Source: Bacteroidota bacterium
Lineage (GTDB): Bacteria > Bacteroidota > Bacteroidia > Cytophagales > Cytophagaceae
Length of the DNA: 64,000 nt
Reading direction: 5' to 3'
Assembly (NCBI GenBank): GCA_023392125.1
Contig: JAEVZS010000017.1
Location: 1 to 64,000 of the forward strand
Shown: positions 34,545 through 43,283 of the stretch, piece after piece
How positions within the stretch are numbered: the stretch's first letter is position 1
Layout of the letters: every line of letters begins with the position of its first letter
The notes under the pieces: generated by a model
Seen by the model: the letters and a program-made list of their open reading frames with translations, nothing else
What the model was told of the DNA's origin: nothing
Database searches by the model: none
Position numbers and translations under genes: made by a program

Positions 34545-35327
34545 TCAAATAATTCGGGATGATAAGGGCGGATTTTCAAGAATTTCTATACACTGATCAA
34601 TTGCGTCCGGTGCAATTGGTTTCAGACAGGGTTGCCGCTCGGAGAAGTTAATAAAATAGCCATTTTGGATATTTTTAAGCATGTGGATATCATGCGTTAT
34701 GCAGATGACAGTCTTACTGTTTGCTGTCAGGCGTATGATTTTTTCAAATACCTGACGCTTGTTGTAGAGGTCCAGTTGCTGAGTAGGTTCATCCAGGAGC
34801 CATAAGGGGGCGTTGTGCAACTGAAGCTGGGCCAGCCAGACCAGTTGCTGCTCTCCACCGGATAGTGTTCCGAATAACTGATCCGAGAGATAGCCGATGC
34901 CATCGGAATGTAGCTGCTGCCTGGCCGTTTCATAATCGGCGCTGGTATAGGTGGACGGAAAACGCTTGTATCGGAACAGGCCCATGACTACCAGATCAAT
35001 CACTCTGATGTCAAAACTGACCGGGTTTTTCTGGGCCAGGTATGTGATGGTATTGCTGAGCTCTTTTCGGGGATACTGCTGCAGGTTTCTGCCCAGGACA
35101 TTGATACTCCCCTTAGCGGGAGATGCTTGTCCCGCAAGTGTTCTGAGAAAAGTGGATTTGCCGGAGCCGTTATGGCCTACTATTGCGACAAAAGAAGAGG
35201 CAGGTATCAATAAATTAAGGTTGTCAATCAGATCTTTATCGTCGTATTTCAGAGATAAAGATCTGATATCAATTATAGGCAAGGCTGGAATCTGTTTAGT
35301 ATTCGTCTTCGTTAAAGAAGAAATCAT
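34545..35327 (-). CDS. Orphan ABC transporter ATPase, FecE/HmuV type
   Basis: The protein has Walker A GHNGSGKST, the Q-loop at TITYLAQKNP, the signature LSGGEQQLVWLAQ, Walker B PLWLLDEPTQQLD and the switch His in CITHD. The overall look is that of iron-chelate importer ATPases. The chosen ATG at 35327 gives 260 residues and still overlaps the upstream gene by 32 bases; a start at 35384 would add 19 poorly conserved residues. No permease or binding-protein gene is adjacent, so its transporter partners are elsewhere or it acts otherwise. Confidence 0.85.
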   Translation of the reverse strand: MISSLTKTNTKQIPALPIIDIRSLSLKYDDKDLIDNLNLLIPASSFVAIVGHNGSGKSTFLRTLAGQASPAKGSINVLGRNLQQYPRKELSNTITYLAQKNPVSFDIRVIDLVVMGLFRYKRFPSTYTSADYETARQQLHSDGIGYLSDQLFGTLSGGEQQLVWLAQLQLHNAPLWLLDEPTQQLDLYNKRQVFEKIIRLTANSKTVICITHDIHMLKNIQNGYFINFSERQPCLKPIAPDAIDQCIEILENPPLSSRII

Positions 35328-35517
35328 CTTTGGTCGGATAATCAGGCCATATTTCCTCGATACTTTCATATGGCTGTCCGTCATCTTCCAGTTCCTGCAG
35401 GTTTTCTACCACTTCCATTGGAGCTCCCGTACGAATTGAATAATCAATCAATTCGTCTTTTGTGGCTGGCCATGGGGCATCTTCCAAATATGAGGCTAAT
35501 TCAAGTGTCCAGTACAT
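35296..35517 (-). CDS. DUF2795 protein
   Basis: A 73-residue acidic protein, MYWTLELASYLEDAPWPATK at the start and PMEVVENLQELEDDGQPYES in the middle. This matches the small DUF2795 family common in Bacteroidota, whose function is not known. The family's helix-turn pattern is visible, but no catalytic residues can be named. A well-formed promoter lies just upstream. Its 3' end overlaps the start of the ABC ATPase, so the two are likely cotranscribed. Confidence 0.85.
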   Translation of the reverse strand: MYWTLELASYLEDAPWPATKDELIDYSIRTGAPMEVVENLQELEDDGQPYESIEEIWPDYPTKDDFFFNEDEY

Positions 35518-35542
35518 ATTAAACAGGTTTTAAATAGTTCCG

Positions 35543-35572
35543 CAAAAATAGAATTTTATGGCACATTACAAA
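35543..35572 (-). promoter_or_regulatory. Bacteroidota promoter of the DUF2795 gene
   Basis: On the minus strand TTTG (35569-35572) is followed after 18 bases by TATTTTTG (35543-35550). Both parts and the spacing match the Bacteroidota consensus TTTG-N19-TAnnTTTG closely. The site is 26 bases upstream of the start codon at 35517. The rest of the 235-base divergent region before ettA shows no second promoter I can support. Confidence 0.65.
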
Positions 35573-35752
35573 CATCTTTTTTGATCAGTAATTAAGTATG
35601 CAAGTGCTGCTTTATGCGCAAAACGTAGATTGTGTTCAAAAAGTTTTCAAAAAGAATCCGGCGGGCCGGCAGATACCGGATATATTTCCTCTCAGACGGA
35701 ACTATTTCAGGTTTTTTTGGTCATATTTGTACGTTCAATCATAACTAGTAAA

Positions 35753-37429
35753 ATGAGCGCAGAAACCATTATTTTTTCAATGGCCGGGGTGAGTAAAATT
35801 CATCCGCCCAATAAGCAGGTACTAAAAAATATTTATCTGTCCTTTTTCTATGGAGCCAAAATCGGGGTTTTGGGTCTCAACGGATCCGGAAAATCATCCT
35901 TATTGAAGATTATAGCCGGAGTTGATAAAAACTATCAGGGAGAGGTTGCTTTTTCTCCGGGATATACCGTTGGACTGCTTGAGCAGGAGCCGCTGCTTGA
36001 TATGAATAAGACAGTACGCGAGGTAGTAGAGGAAGGTGTGCAGGAGGTTGTGGATCTGCTGAAAGAGTTTGAGGAAATCAATCTTAAGTTTGCTGAACCC
36101 ATGTCTGATGATGAAATGACGAAGCTGATCGAGCGTCAGGGTGTAGTTCAGGAAAAACTGGATCATTATAATGCATGGGAGCTGGACAGTAAGCTTGAGC
36201 GGGCTATGGATGCTCTGCGCTGTCCTCCGGGCGAAGCCAGGGTACAGAATCTGTCAGGAGGAGAAAAACGCAGGGTAGCGCTTTGCCGCTTGCTTCTGAA
36301 GCAGCCTGATGTGCTTCTGCTTGACGAGCCAACGAACCATCTGGATGCTGAGTCGGTGCACTGGCTGGAGCAGCATCTTCAGAATTATCAGGGGACAGTT
36401 ATCGCAGTTACGCACGACCGTTATTTCCTGGATAATGTTGCCGGATGGATTCTGGAGCTTGATCGCGGAGAAGGTATTCCATGGAAAGGAAATTATTCTT
36501 CCTGGCTTGAGCAGAAGCAAAATCGGCTTTCGCAGGAAGAAAAGACCGAATCCAAGAGGCAGAAAACCTTACAGAGGGAGCTTGAGTGGATCCGGATGGC
36601 TCCGAAGGCCAGACAGGCGAAGAGTAAGGCAAGAATCAGCGCTTACGAGAAAATGCTTGGAGAGGAAGCCAGGCAGAAGGAAGAAAAGCTTGAGCTGTTT
36701 ATTCCGCCGGGGCCAAGGCTGGGTGCCAAGGTGATAGAAGCTACCGACGTTGCTAAAGCATATGGAGACCGGTTGTTGTATGAAAATCTTAATTTTTCGC
36801 TGCCCCAGGGAGGTATTGTCGGGATTATCGGACCAAACGGAGCAGGGAAAACAACATTATTCAGACTGATTACCGGGCAGGAAACTCCTGATAACGGTAC
36901 TTTTGAGGTAGGAGAAACGGTGGTGCTCGGTTATCTTGATCAGGAACATTCTAATCTGGATCCGGAGAAAACAGTGTACCAGACTATATCAGGCGGTACG
37001 GATCTTATACAGGTTGGCGGCAAGCAGGTTAATGCGCGGGCATATGTAAGCAAGTTTAACTTTAGCGGTTCTGATCAGGAAAAAAAGGTAAAAGTGCTTT
37101 CCGGCGGAGAGCGAAACCGTCTGCATCTTGCCCTGACGCTGAAGTCCGGAGCCAACTTGCTATTGCTGGATGAGCCAACCAATGACCTGGATGTTAATAC
37201 GATGCGCGCACTGGAAGAAGCATTGGAAAATTTTGCCGGTTGTGCGGTGGTCATCACGCACGACCGCTGGTTCCTGGACAGGGTAGCTACGCATATTCTT
37301 GCTTTTGAAGGAGATTCACAGGTGTATTTCTTTGAAGGAAACTTTTCTGATTATGAGGAAAACCGGAGAAAACGACTTGGTGATGCCGATCCTACCCGGA
37401 TTAAGTATAAAAAACTTGTAAAGGAATAA
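35753..37429 (+). CDS. ettA: Energy-dependent translational throttle EttA (ABC-F)
   Basis: EttA is a ribosome-associated ABC-F ATPase that gates early elongation according to energy charge. Two ATPase domains are present. The first has Walker A GLNGSGKSS and signature LSGGEKRRVALCRLL; the second has GPNGAGKTT and LSGGERNRLHLAL. Both Walker B segments read LLLDEPTN. No membrane part is present. The ATG at 35753 (MSAETIIFSMAGVSK) gives 558 residues, matching the family; an in-frame ATG at 35630 adds 41 unrelated residues. A terminator follows. Confidence 0.95.
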   Translation: MSAETIIFSMAGVSKIHPPNKQVLKNIYLSFFYGAKIGVLGLNGSGKSSLLKIIAGVDKNYQGEVAFSPGYTVGLLEQEPLLDMNKTVREVVEEGVQEVVDLLKEFEEINLKFAEPMSDDEMTKLIERQGVVQEKLDHYNAWELDSKLERAMDALRCPPGEARVQNLSGGEKRRVALCRLLLKQPDVLLLDEPTNHLDAESVHWLEQHLQNYQGTVIAVTHDRYFLDNVAGWILELDRGEGIPWKGNYSSWLEQKQNRLSQEEKTESKRQKTLQRELEWIRMAPKARQAKSKARISAYEKMLGEEARQKEEKLELFIPPGPRLGAKVIEATDVAKAYGDRLLYENLNFSLPQGGIVGIIGPNGAGKTTLFRLITGQETPDNGTFEVGETVVLGYLDQEHSNLDPEKTVYQTISGGTDLIQVGGKQVNARAYVSKFNFSGSDQEKKVKVLSGGERNRLHLALTLKSGANLLLLDEPTNDLDVNTMRALEEALENFAGCAVVITHDRWFLDRVATHILAFEGDSQVYFFEGNFSDYEENRRKRLGDADPTRIKYKKLVKE

Positions 37430-37435
37430 GTTATA

Positions 37436-37472
37436 AAAACGGGCGGTCACCGGAACGCCCGTTTTTATTTTA
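37436..37472 (+). terminator. Bidirectional terminator between convergent genes
   Basis: The 10-base stem AAAACGGGCG/CGCCCGTTTT with a 10-base loop is flanked by T-rich sequence on the + strand and also, read in reverse, on the minus strand. It can serve both ettA and the convergent gene ending at 37515. Confidence 0.88.
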
Positions 37473-37514
37473 CGGGTTTCGGAAGACTGATATAGTTCTG
37501 TATTATTTTTAGTT

Positions 37515-37988
37515 CTACAGTCTGAACAGCGCTTCAAATAACTGGCCATTGCTGATCAGGGCGCCTGCATCAATTACGGCAAAGATCTCTTCTTCCCTTG
37601 ATTTTATATAGGTTCTTTCTGTTTTGAAATAACTGATTGCTTCATTAAAATTTTCAGGATGTTCGGCGAGTTCCTGAAGACAGGAGGGATTGTTGAAATC
37701 AATCTCGAAGTGACTGGCTGCATTTAAACCTACCAGCAATATGCTCTCCTCTGTAAACTTGAAAAGAAGCAGTGTGCCGGCATTCCGCTGTTCGGCATAA
37801 TCTATCTTTTTAAGTACTTTTTCCATTACTATATCGGAAAACATACTGATCAGCTGGTCTACGCGATGCTGACTCGTTTCTTTTATTTTGACCCATTCAT
37901 CGGCAGTAATCTGATTGGATGCCAGAAACCGGACAAATTCAGGTTCCAGCTCTTTTAATTCGTCCAGTGTCAGCAGTCGGTATTTCAT
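37515..37988 (-). CDS. DUF6495 protein
   Basis: With ATG at 37988 the 157-residue protein begins MKYRLLTLDELKELEPEFVR, which is the typical start of the Bacteroidota family DUF6495. It continues with FLASNQITADEWVKI and a long helix, then a beta-rich half (AGTLLLFKFTEESILLVGLN). An earlier ATG at 38045 would add 19 residues not expected in the family. There is no signal peptide. Its function is unknown. Confidence 0.8.
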   Translation of the reverse strand: MKYRLLTLDELKELEPEFVRFLASNQITADEWVKIKETSQHRVDQLISMFSDIVMEKVLKKIDYAEQRNAGTLLLFKFTEESILLVGLNAASHFEIDFNNPSCLQELAEHPENFNEAISYFKTERTYIKSREEEIFAVIDAGALISNGQLFEALFRL

Positions 37989-38738
37989 ACAATATTTACA
38001 GAAATTATGATGTGTAAATTTAATGATCTCTTCCTTTTGGTCCAATAATCAGGTGGGGCGGGAGGCTTTAATGTATTTGCCATTCAGATTAGCTAAAGGG
38101 AACTTTTATTTCTCATTTAATTCTTTAAACTTTTCAAAGAATTTTTATTGAAAAAGAAATAATAGTACCCACACAGCAACCATTGTTTTACATATCAATA
38201 ATTTATTTTTTTATTTTGCCCTGAAATTGTTATTAAAAATTAAAATTATTTAAATAGATTTGTGCGAAAGTACCCCCTATCAAATTAGTTTGCTCTGATG
38301 TAATTTGTCCTGTTCATTTTTTTCATAAATGGTTATGAAATTAAAGAATGAGCGGTGTGCCTTATTCAGAATTGTCTGAGTAAAACAGGCGGATTATGTT
38401 TTTTATGAAGAGTAGATGTGCTATTGTTTATATTTTTGGTAATAAGTCCTTTGTCTGTTGGTTTTGACAGATAAAGCTTGTGGTGAAAACGGTTTTTGCA
38501 ATAATCGGATATAGCTGTTATCAGATTGTTACAGGAATAAAAAAGTAAGTAATCAGGTCAGGCAACGAAGTGAAAAACTGAGCCCTGATCACAGGATTTT
38601 ATCCTGATATCTTACAATAGCCGGAACTGTAATATGATTATTAATTACTTTTTATAAACAATAAATACTTCTCGTCAGCTATGAGAAAACGAATTTTGGA
38701 TATAGTATGAATACAGTTTTAAAATAATAAGGCAGACG
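37989..38738. other. 750-base non-coding stretch before the giant-protein locus
   Basis: No convincing gene is seen on either strand. The stretch is AT-rich and holds several possible promoter elements: TAGATTTG at 38255-38262 with TTG at 38227-38229, and TATTTTTG at 38431-38438. Near the 3' end there are two inverted repeats: ATCAGG at 38552-38557 with CCTGAT at 38584-38589, and CAGGAT/ATCCTG at 38592-38606 with a 3-base loop. It could hold the promoter and a long leader for the downstream operon. Confidence 0.5.
38255..38262 (+). promoter_or_regulatory. Candidate promoter of the surface-protein operon
   Basis: TAGATTTG fits TAnnTTTG, with a TTG 25 bases upstream, which is wider than the usual 19. 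If used, the leader before the GTG at 38739 would be about 470 bases. This is only one of several candidates in the gap. Confidence 0.3.
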
Positions 38739-41700
38739 GTGAAGTTAGGGAATACTTTTTTTGCCGGAGCGAGAATAAGCTTTTTTTCCGTTCGGGTTCT
38801 GATTATCGCTCTGATCAGCGGCTCCGTTTTTTTTGATGTACAGGCTCAGGAAAAGACAATTAATAAAGGACTGGAGGTTCTTCGTAGTGTTGACTCTGTC
38901 AATCGCAAAGCATCAGAGATTATTGCCTCCATCGATGCGGCATACAGGAAAATTGAAGAGTCTCAGGAATATAAAACCCTGATAGACGGGCAGTCGCTTA
39001 CACTGCCGTATGCTATTGTGGGAGATGAGCAGGACAAGAAATATGCAATAGTTTTAAAAAGTGTAAAGCTGGACCCGGTGCGGGGAATGCATGCGGAAGT
39101 TGTGATGAAAGTTCCTGTTTCGTCCGACAAGTCACTGTATTTTATGGCGGACAATGTGCCGCTTTCCAAGAAGGGGAAATTGCAGGGGGAACTAAACCTG
39201 TTTTTGGTCAGGACGGATTCATTTACTGTTGGGGAGGGGTATAAGATCATTTTTAAAGGGCTTGACAACCCTAATAAGGCATATTCATATGTTACTTTTG
39301 ACTGTCGTGGTTTCAAGCAGATCAATATCAACGGCCGGCTGGCGTTTAGCCAGAATGCGCTGGTAGAATCATCGGAAGAAAAAGGTCCTAAGGTGCCGTT
39401 GAAGCTGGATTTTTTTATCAATGCGGATAAGCTTTCCAATATGGTTGTCCAGATTTCAGATGTTCCGGCCTTTGAATTTGCCAGGCTGCCTGGCTTTAAA
39501 TGCAGGGTGGACCGGATTGTCCTGGATAAAAGCGCTATAAGCAATGCACCGGGTTTTGAGCTTCCGGGCTGGTATCTGGATTCACTGTCGAAAAAAGTAT
39601 CCGGACTGGATAAAAGTGTATATGGCTCAGTATTGTGGCAGGGCGTATATCTTCCGAAGATTTCCATAGAGATTCCACCCAGGTTTACAGAGGGAAAAAA
39701 CAGCAAAGAAGCCGTAATTGTCGGAGCTGATAATCTTATTGTCGACCATTACGGAATTACAGCCCTGGCATATGCAGTTAATGTGCTGCAGGGCGGCGAT
39801 CTCAAGGGATTTAAATATTCCATAGATTCACTTCGTCTCAATGTAATTGCAAACACTCTTTCCCGGGCCGGTTTTTACGGTGGTATGAGCCTGCCGGTTT
39901 GTAAAGAGGATTCGAAACTGGATTTCGGACTTACTATTAGCCGAAATATGAAGGATGATGCCGACCTGGAGTATCATGGTTATGCGGCTTTCAGAACCAA
40001 TCTGAACACAAGCGCTTTCGGACTTGCCCAGATCGGGCTGGAACGTTGCCGGCTCGATTTTTTATACAGGGATAAGCAGTTTTTCCCCAGGGCGACTTTG
40101 CAGGGAAGTCTTTATCTGGCATTATCTTCCAAAAGCAGTGATAAGTCTGTCGGAAATCTCGGGGTGGAGTTTGGTGATCTGGTCATTTCCAGCGAAGGGT
40201 CCTATATAGAAAGAGGTCCTAATTTTTATATGCGTGTCAAGACAGGAGATTTGTCTTCCAAGCTTGCCAATCTTCCGGTGACCATTAAAGATCCTGTTTT
40301 GAAATCCATGAACGGAAAGCAACGGTTCGGGCTTGGTCTGACTCTTGGAATTAATCTGACCAAGTCCGGTGGTGACAGTAATGAAAGTTCCAGCGGTTTT
40401 GGGGGAGATGCTACCATTACTATCTGGGCTGAGCGAACTGCTTCCAGCAAACGCTGGAAATACGATTCTTTTGAAGTCAGTGAGGTCAATATCGGAGCGG
40501 ATCTTGGTGCAGTAAAGCTCAAGGGAAGCCTGTCTATGTTTGATGGTGACAGTATATACGGGCAGGGATACTGTGGCTATCTCAGCCTGGATATTATTGA
40601 AAAGATCAAAGTGGAAGGAGCAGCTATTTTCGGGAGAAAAACCGAGCTGGCGGAGGCAAGTGTAATGACTATAACAAATTTGCTGGCCAGTGGTGAAGCA
40701 ATGGATTTTCCTTCTACAGACGAGGATGTACAGATTTCTTCGGGCAAAACGATGTTTCGATACTGGTTTGTAGATGCAAGAGTATCATTTATGCCAGGTA
40801 TCCCGATCGGTACGGGTATAGAAATTAACTCCTTTACAGGAGGGCTTTATTATAATATGTCTATGGTGGTGCCTGATCAGGCAGCCTCTCAGAGTACTGG
40901 CGTCAGGTGTAAAACGGTTTCGGGAAGGACGTATGAGCCCGAAAAGAATGTAGCCGGGCTGATTGCGGGAATCGGTTTGCAGTCAATGGGAGGAGGTAAT
41001 GTGTTTAACGGCGATATCAATTTTGGAATTGAATTCAGCCTGAGCGGCATGGGGGTATTGAGGCTGGCTACGTGGGGAGGTGTCAAGTTTGTTACCATGA
41101 GTTTCAATCCATCCGGACTTGATGCTGTTGCCTCGAAACTGAAAGGCGGTGAAACACTGGGAGAAAATACAAAATCTAAAACCGAATCAGCACAACCGCC
41201 ATCGTCAGCAGTAGCGGCTTCCTGGTTTGTGCAGTATGATGTGCCGAATAAAACGCTGATAGGCGATTTTGATATTTATATAAATCTGGCCGATGTGATT
41301 TCCGGAAATCAGGGTGGAAACAAGGCAGGGAGAATCTCTGTTTATGCATCCGGAACCGAAAAGAAATGGTATCTGAATATCGGCCGGCCTATCCAGGGTC
41401 AGATGATCGGCGTCAATGTGGTCGGACTGGCGGATATCGGTGGCTATTTCTGCGTGGGAAGCGTGCTTCCTGTACCTCCGATTGCTCCGATGCCTCCTGA
41501 GATCGGAGCCAATATTGATATAGACTATAACCTGCTTGCTATGGGTGGAGGATTGTCACTGGGGGCCCGACTGGATATCAGAGGTAAACCGGGGATCACT
41601 TTGTGGCCATGTAAGCTAAGGGCAGAACTGAGATTTATCCTGCTTGCCGGCTTCGATCTGCTTATTTCCCAGTCCCAAAAGGAAGTATATTGTGCGGGAT

Positions 41701-43283
41701 TTGGTAACCGGGGCATCAACCGCTGGTACGCTACCGGTCAGGCATATATTTACGGAGAAGCTACTCTTGGGGTGAGCTATGATTGCGGAGTCAAATCGGG
41801 AAGTCTGGATTTGCTTTCCCTGTATATCAAGGCCTATGTATTTGCCCAGTTGCCCAAACCAACCTATCTGAAAGGTGGTGTTGAGGTCGGGTTTAAGGTG
41901 ATCGGAAAAACTTTTAAAGCCGGTTTTGAAATAGAGGCAGGAGAGATTTGTGCTTCCAATACGCTGGAAAATGATGTAAACTTTATTGAAGCCATTGATC
42001 CTGCTTCGGAAAGCAGCAATGTGTCAGTCAGCAGCTCCGTAAAGGTATATTTCTCCAATCCGATCGAGAAGTTTACCTATTATATCAAAGGCGGCTCCGG
42101 CAATACCGTATATCGGGCCCAGATTATCAAGGATTCTATTGTTGTTCGCAGTGATAAGGGGAAGATTGATTTTGATATTGAGCTCAATCCCGAACGCACG
42201 CAGATGGTCATAACGCCGGTAAGAGTTTTGCCCGAAAAGAGTACAATTACAATCACGGCAAAGGTTGTTACACAATATAAAGCTGGCAGTGACTGGATAA
42301 ATGTAAACGGACCGGCAGAATCAAAAACAGTAACATTTACTACCGGAGAGGAACAGAATTACATTCCTGCAACCGATGTATATTATGCGTATCCGCTTCC
42401 GGATATGAAAAATTTCTATATCAATGAAGCGCGGAGCGGATTTGTCCGCCTTTCTGTATTGCCGTCAACCGCTGTGAAGCTGGCTCCCGGTTATGAATTT
42501 AATCTTGGTATTTTTGAAGGATCAAACGAAATAGACCGGTCCCGTTCCATTACGTATCGTGATAAACAGGGTGAGCATAATTTTGTCTTTGATATTCCGA
42601 CAGCCAATCTGGAGAAAAGTAAGACGTATTCTCTGAAGATAATGAAATCACCGTTGCCGGATCCATCCAGGCAGTCATATACCCAGAGCGGCAACGTGTC
42701 GGCAGGAGCGATCGATAAAGGACTGAGGGATACAGTGATTCTGGAATACAAGTTTACAACCAGTTCCAGTCTTACATTTGTCGCCAAAATGGCCCAGTAC
42801 AATACGTCGTATGCTGAGATCTTTGCCGGTATCACAGCAGCTAACCTGACTATTCATAAAACCTCATCCGGGGTAAAAACCGAGCCATTGTCTGATGCAG
42901 AGATCAAAGGCTATATTAATAAAGGGGTGAAAGCTACCGATCCGCTTATTCAGTTTGGAAAAATACAATACACCAATCAGTCGCTGGATGACCTGGGCAA
43001 CATAATAAGCGGAATCAAATCGGTTGCTACCAGTCTGAGCAATATCGGAACGGGCTATGCGACAGTAACCTCGCTTCTATCAGATATCAATGATTTTCTG
43101 AAAAATGCCAATCTTGAGTGTCTGCTTTCGGGCGGATGCAGTCAGGCGGAAAAGAATCAATTCAGAATACCTAAGGGAAAGTTTGCCCTGCCAATCGGAT
43201 ACTATCTGCCTGGTGAGGACAATCCGACTTCCGTGTACACTATTTCCATTGACTTAGACAAGGATCTCATATTGCCACAGTGA
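38739..43283 (+). CDS. Large secreted protein of unknown function
   Basis: The 1514-residue product has a signal peptide ending VQAQ near residue 37. The start is GTG; no in-frame ATG lies between it and an upstream stop. Residues about 40-1080 are long amphipathic beta-rich sequence with many Gly/Asp turns (for example FGGDATITIWAERT), unlike any family I can name. Residues about 1084-1200 look like a bacterial Ig-like domain (SSSVKVYFSNPIEKFTYYIK, then STITITAKVVTQY), and a second beta domain follows. The C-terminus lacks a T9SS sorting tail. It is the first gene of the operon, and its stop overlaps the next ATG. Confidence 0.75.
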   Translation: MKLGNTFFAGARISFFSVRVLIIALISGSVFFDVQAQEKTINKGLEVLRSVDSVNRKASEIIASIDAAYRKIEESQEYKTLIDGQSLTLPYAIVGDEQDKKYAIVLKSVKLDPVRGMHAEVVMKVPVSSDKSLYFMADNVPLSKKGKLQGELNLFLVRTDSFTVGEGYKIIFKGLDNPNKAYSYVTFDCRGFKQININGRLAFSQNALVESSEEKGPKVPLKLDFFINADKLSNMVVQISDVPAFEFARLPGFKCRVDRIVLDKSAISNAPGFELPGWYLDSLSKKVSGLDKSVYGSVLWQGVYLPKISIEIPPRFTEGKNSKEAVIVGADNLIVDHYGITALAYAVNVLQGGDLKGFKYSIDSLRLNVIANTLSRAGFYGGMSLPVCKEDSKLDFGLTISRNMKDDADLEYHGYAAFRTNLNTSAFGLAQIGLERCRLDFLYRDKQFFPRATLQGSLYLALSSKSSDKSVGNLGVEFGDLVISSEGSYIERGPNFYMRVKTGDLSSKLANLPVTIKDPVLKSMNGKQRFGLGLTLGINLTKSGGDSNESSSGFGGDATITIWAERTASSKRWKYDSFEVSEVNIGADLGAVKLKGSLSMFDGDSIYGQGYCGYLSLDIIEKIKVEGAAIFGRKTELAEASVMTITNLLASGEAMDFPSTDEDVQISSGKTMFRYWFVDARVSFMPGIPIGTGIEINSFTGGLYYNMSMVVPDQAASQSTGVRCKTVSGRTYEPEKNVAGLIAGIGLQSMGGGNVFNGDINFGIEFSLSGMGVLRLATWGGVKFVTMSFNPSGLDAVASKLKGGETLGENTKSKTESAQPPSSAVAASWFVQYDVPNKTLIGDFDIYINLADVISGNQGGNKAGRISVYASGTEKKWYLNIGRPIQGQMIGVNVVGLADIGGYFCVGSVLPVPPIAPMPPEIGANIDIDYNLLAMGGGLSLGARLDIRGKPGITLWPCKLRAELRFILLAGFDLLISQSQKEVYCAGFGNRGINRWYATGQAYIYGEATLGVSYDCGVKSGSLDLLSLYIKAYVFAQLPKPTYLKGGVEVGFKVIGKTFKAGFEIEAGEICASNTLENDVNFIEAIDPASESSNVSVSSSVKVYFSNPIEKFTYYIKGGSGNTVYRAQIIKDSIVVRSDKGKIDFDIELNPERTQMVITPVRVLPEKSTITITAKVVTQYKAGSDWINVNGPAESKTVTFTTGEEQNYIPATDVYYAYPLPDMKNFYINEARSGFVRLSVLPSTAVKLAPGYEFNLGIFEGSNEIDRSRSITYRDKQGEHNFVFDIPTANLEKSKTYSLKIMKSPLPDPSRQSYTQSGNVSAGAIDKGLRDTVILEYKFTTSSSLTFVAKMAQYNTSYAEIFAGITAANLTIHKTSSGVKTEPLSDAEIKGYINKGVKATDPLIQFGKIQYTNQSLDDLGNIISGIKSVATSLSNIGTGYATVTSLLSDINDFLKNANLECLLSGGCSQAEKNQFRIPKGKFALPIGYYLPGEDNPTSVYTISIDLDKDLILPQ

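Noticed and set aside
35630..35752. Upstream ATG for ettA
   Set aside because: Adds 41 residues unlike EttA; the protein from 35753 has the family length.
38963..39706. 247-codon open frame on the minus strand within the first surface-locus gene
   Set aside because: Shadow of the 1514-residue frame; Ser/Pro-rich translation typical of an antisense reading, no signal or motif.
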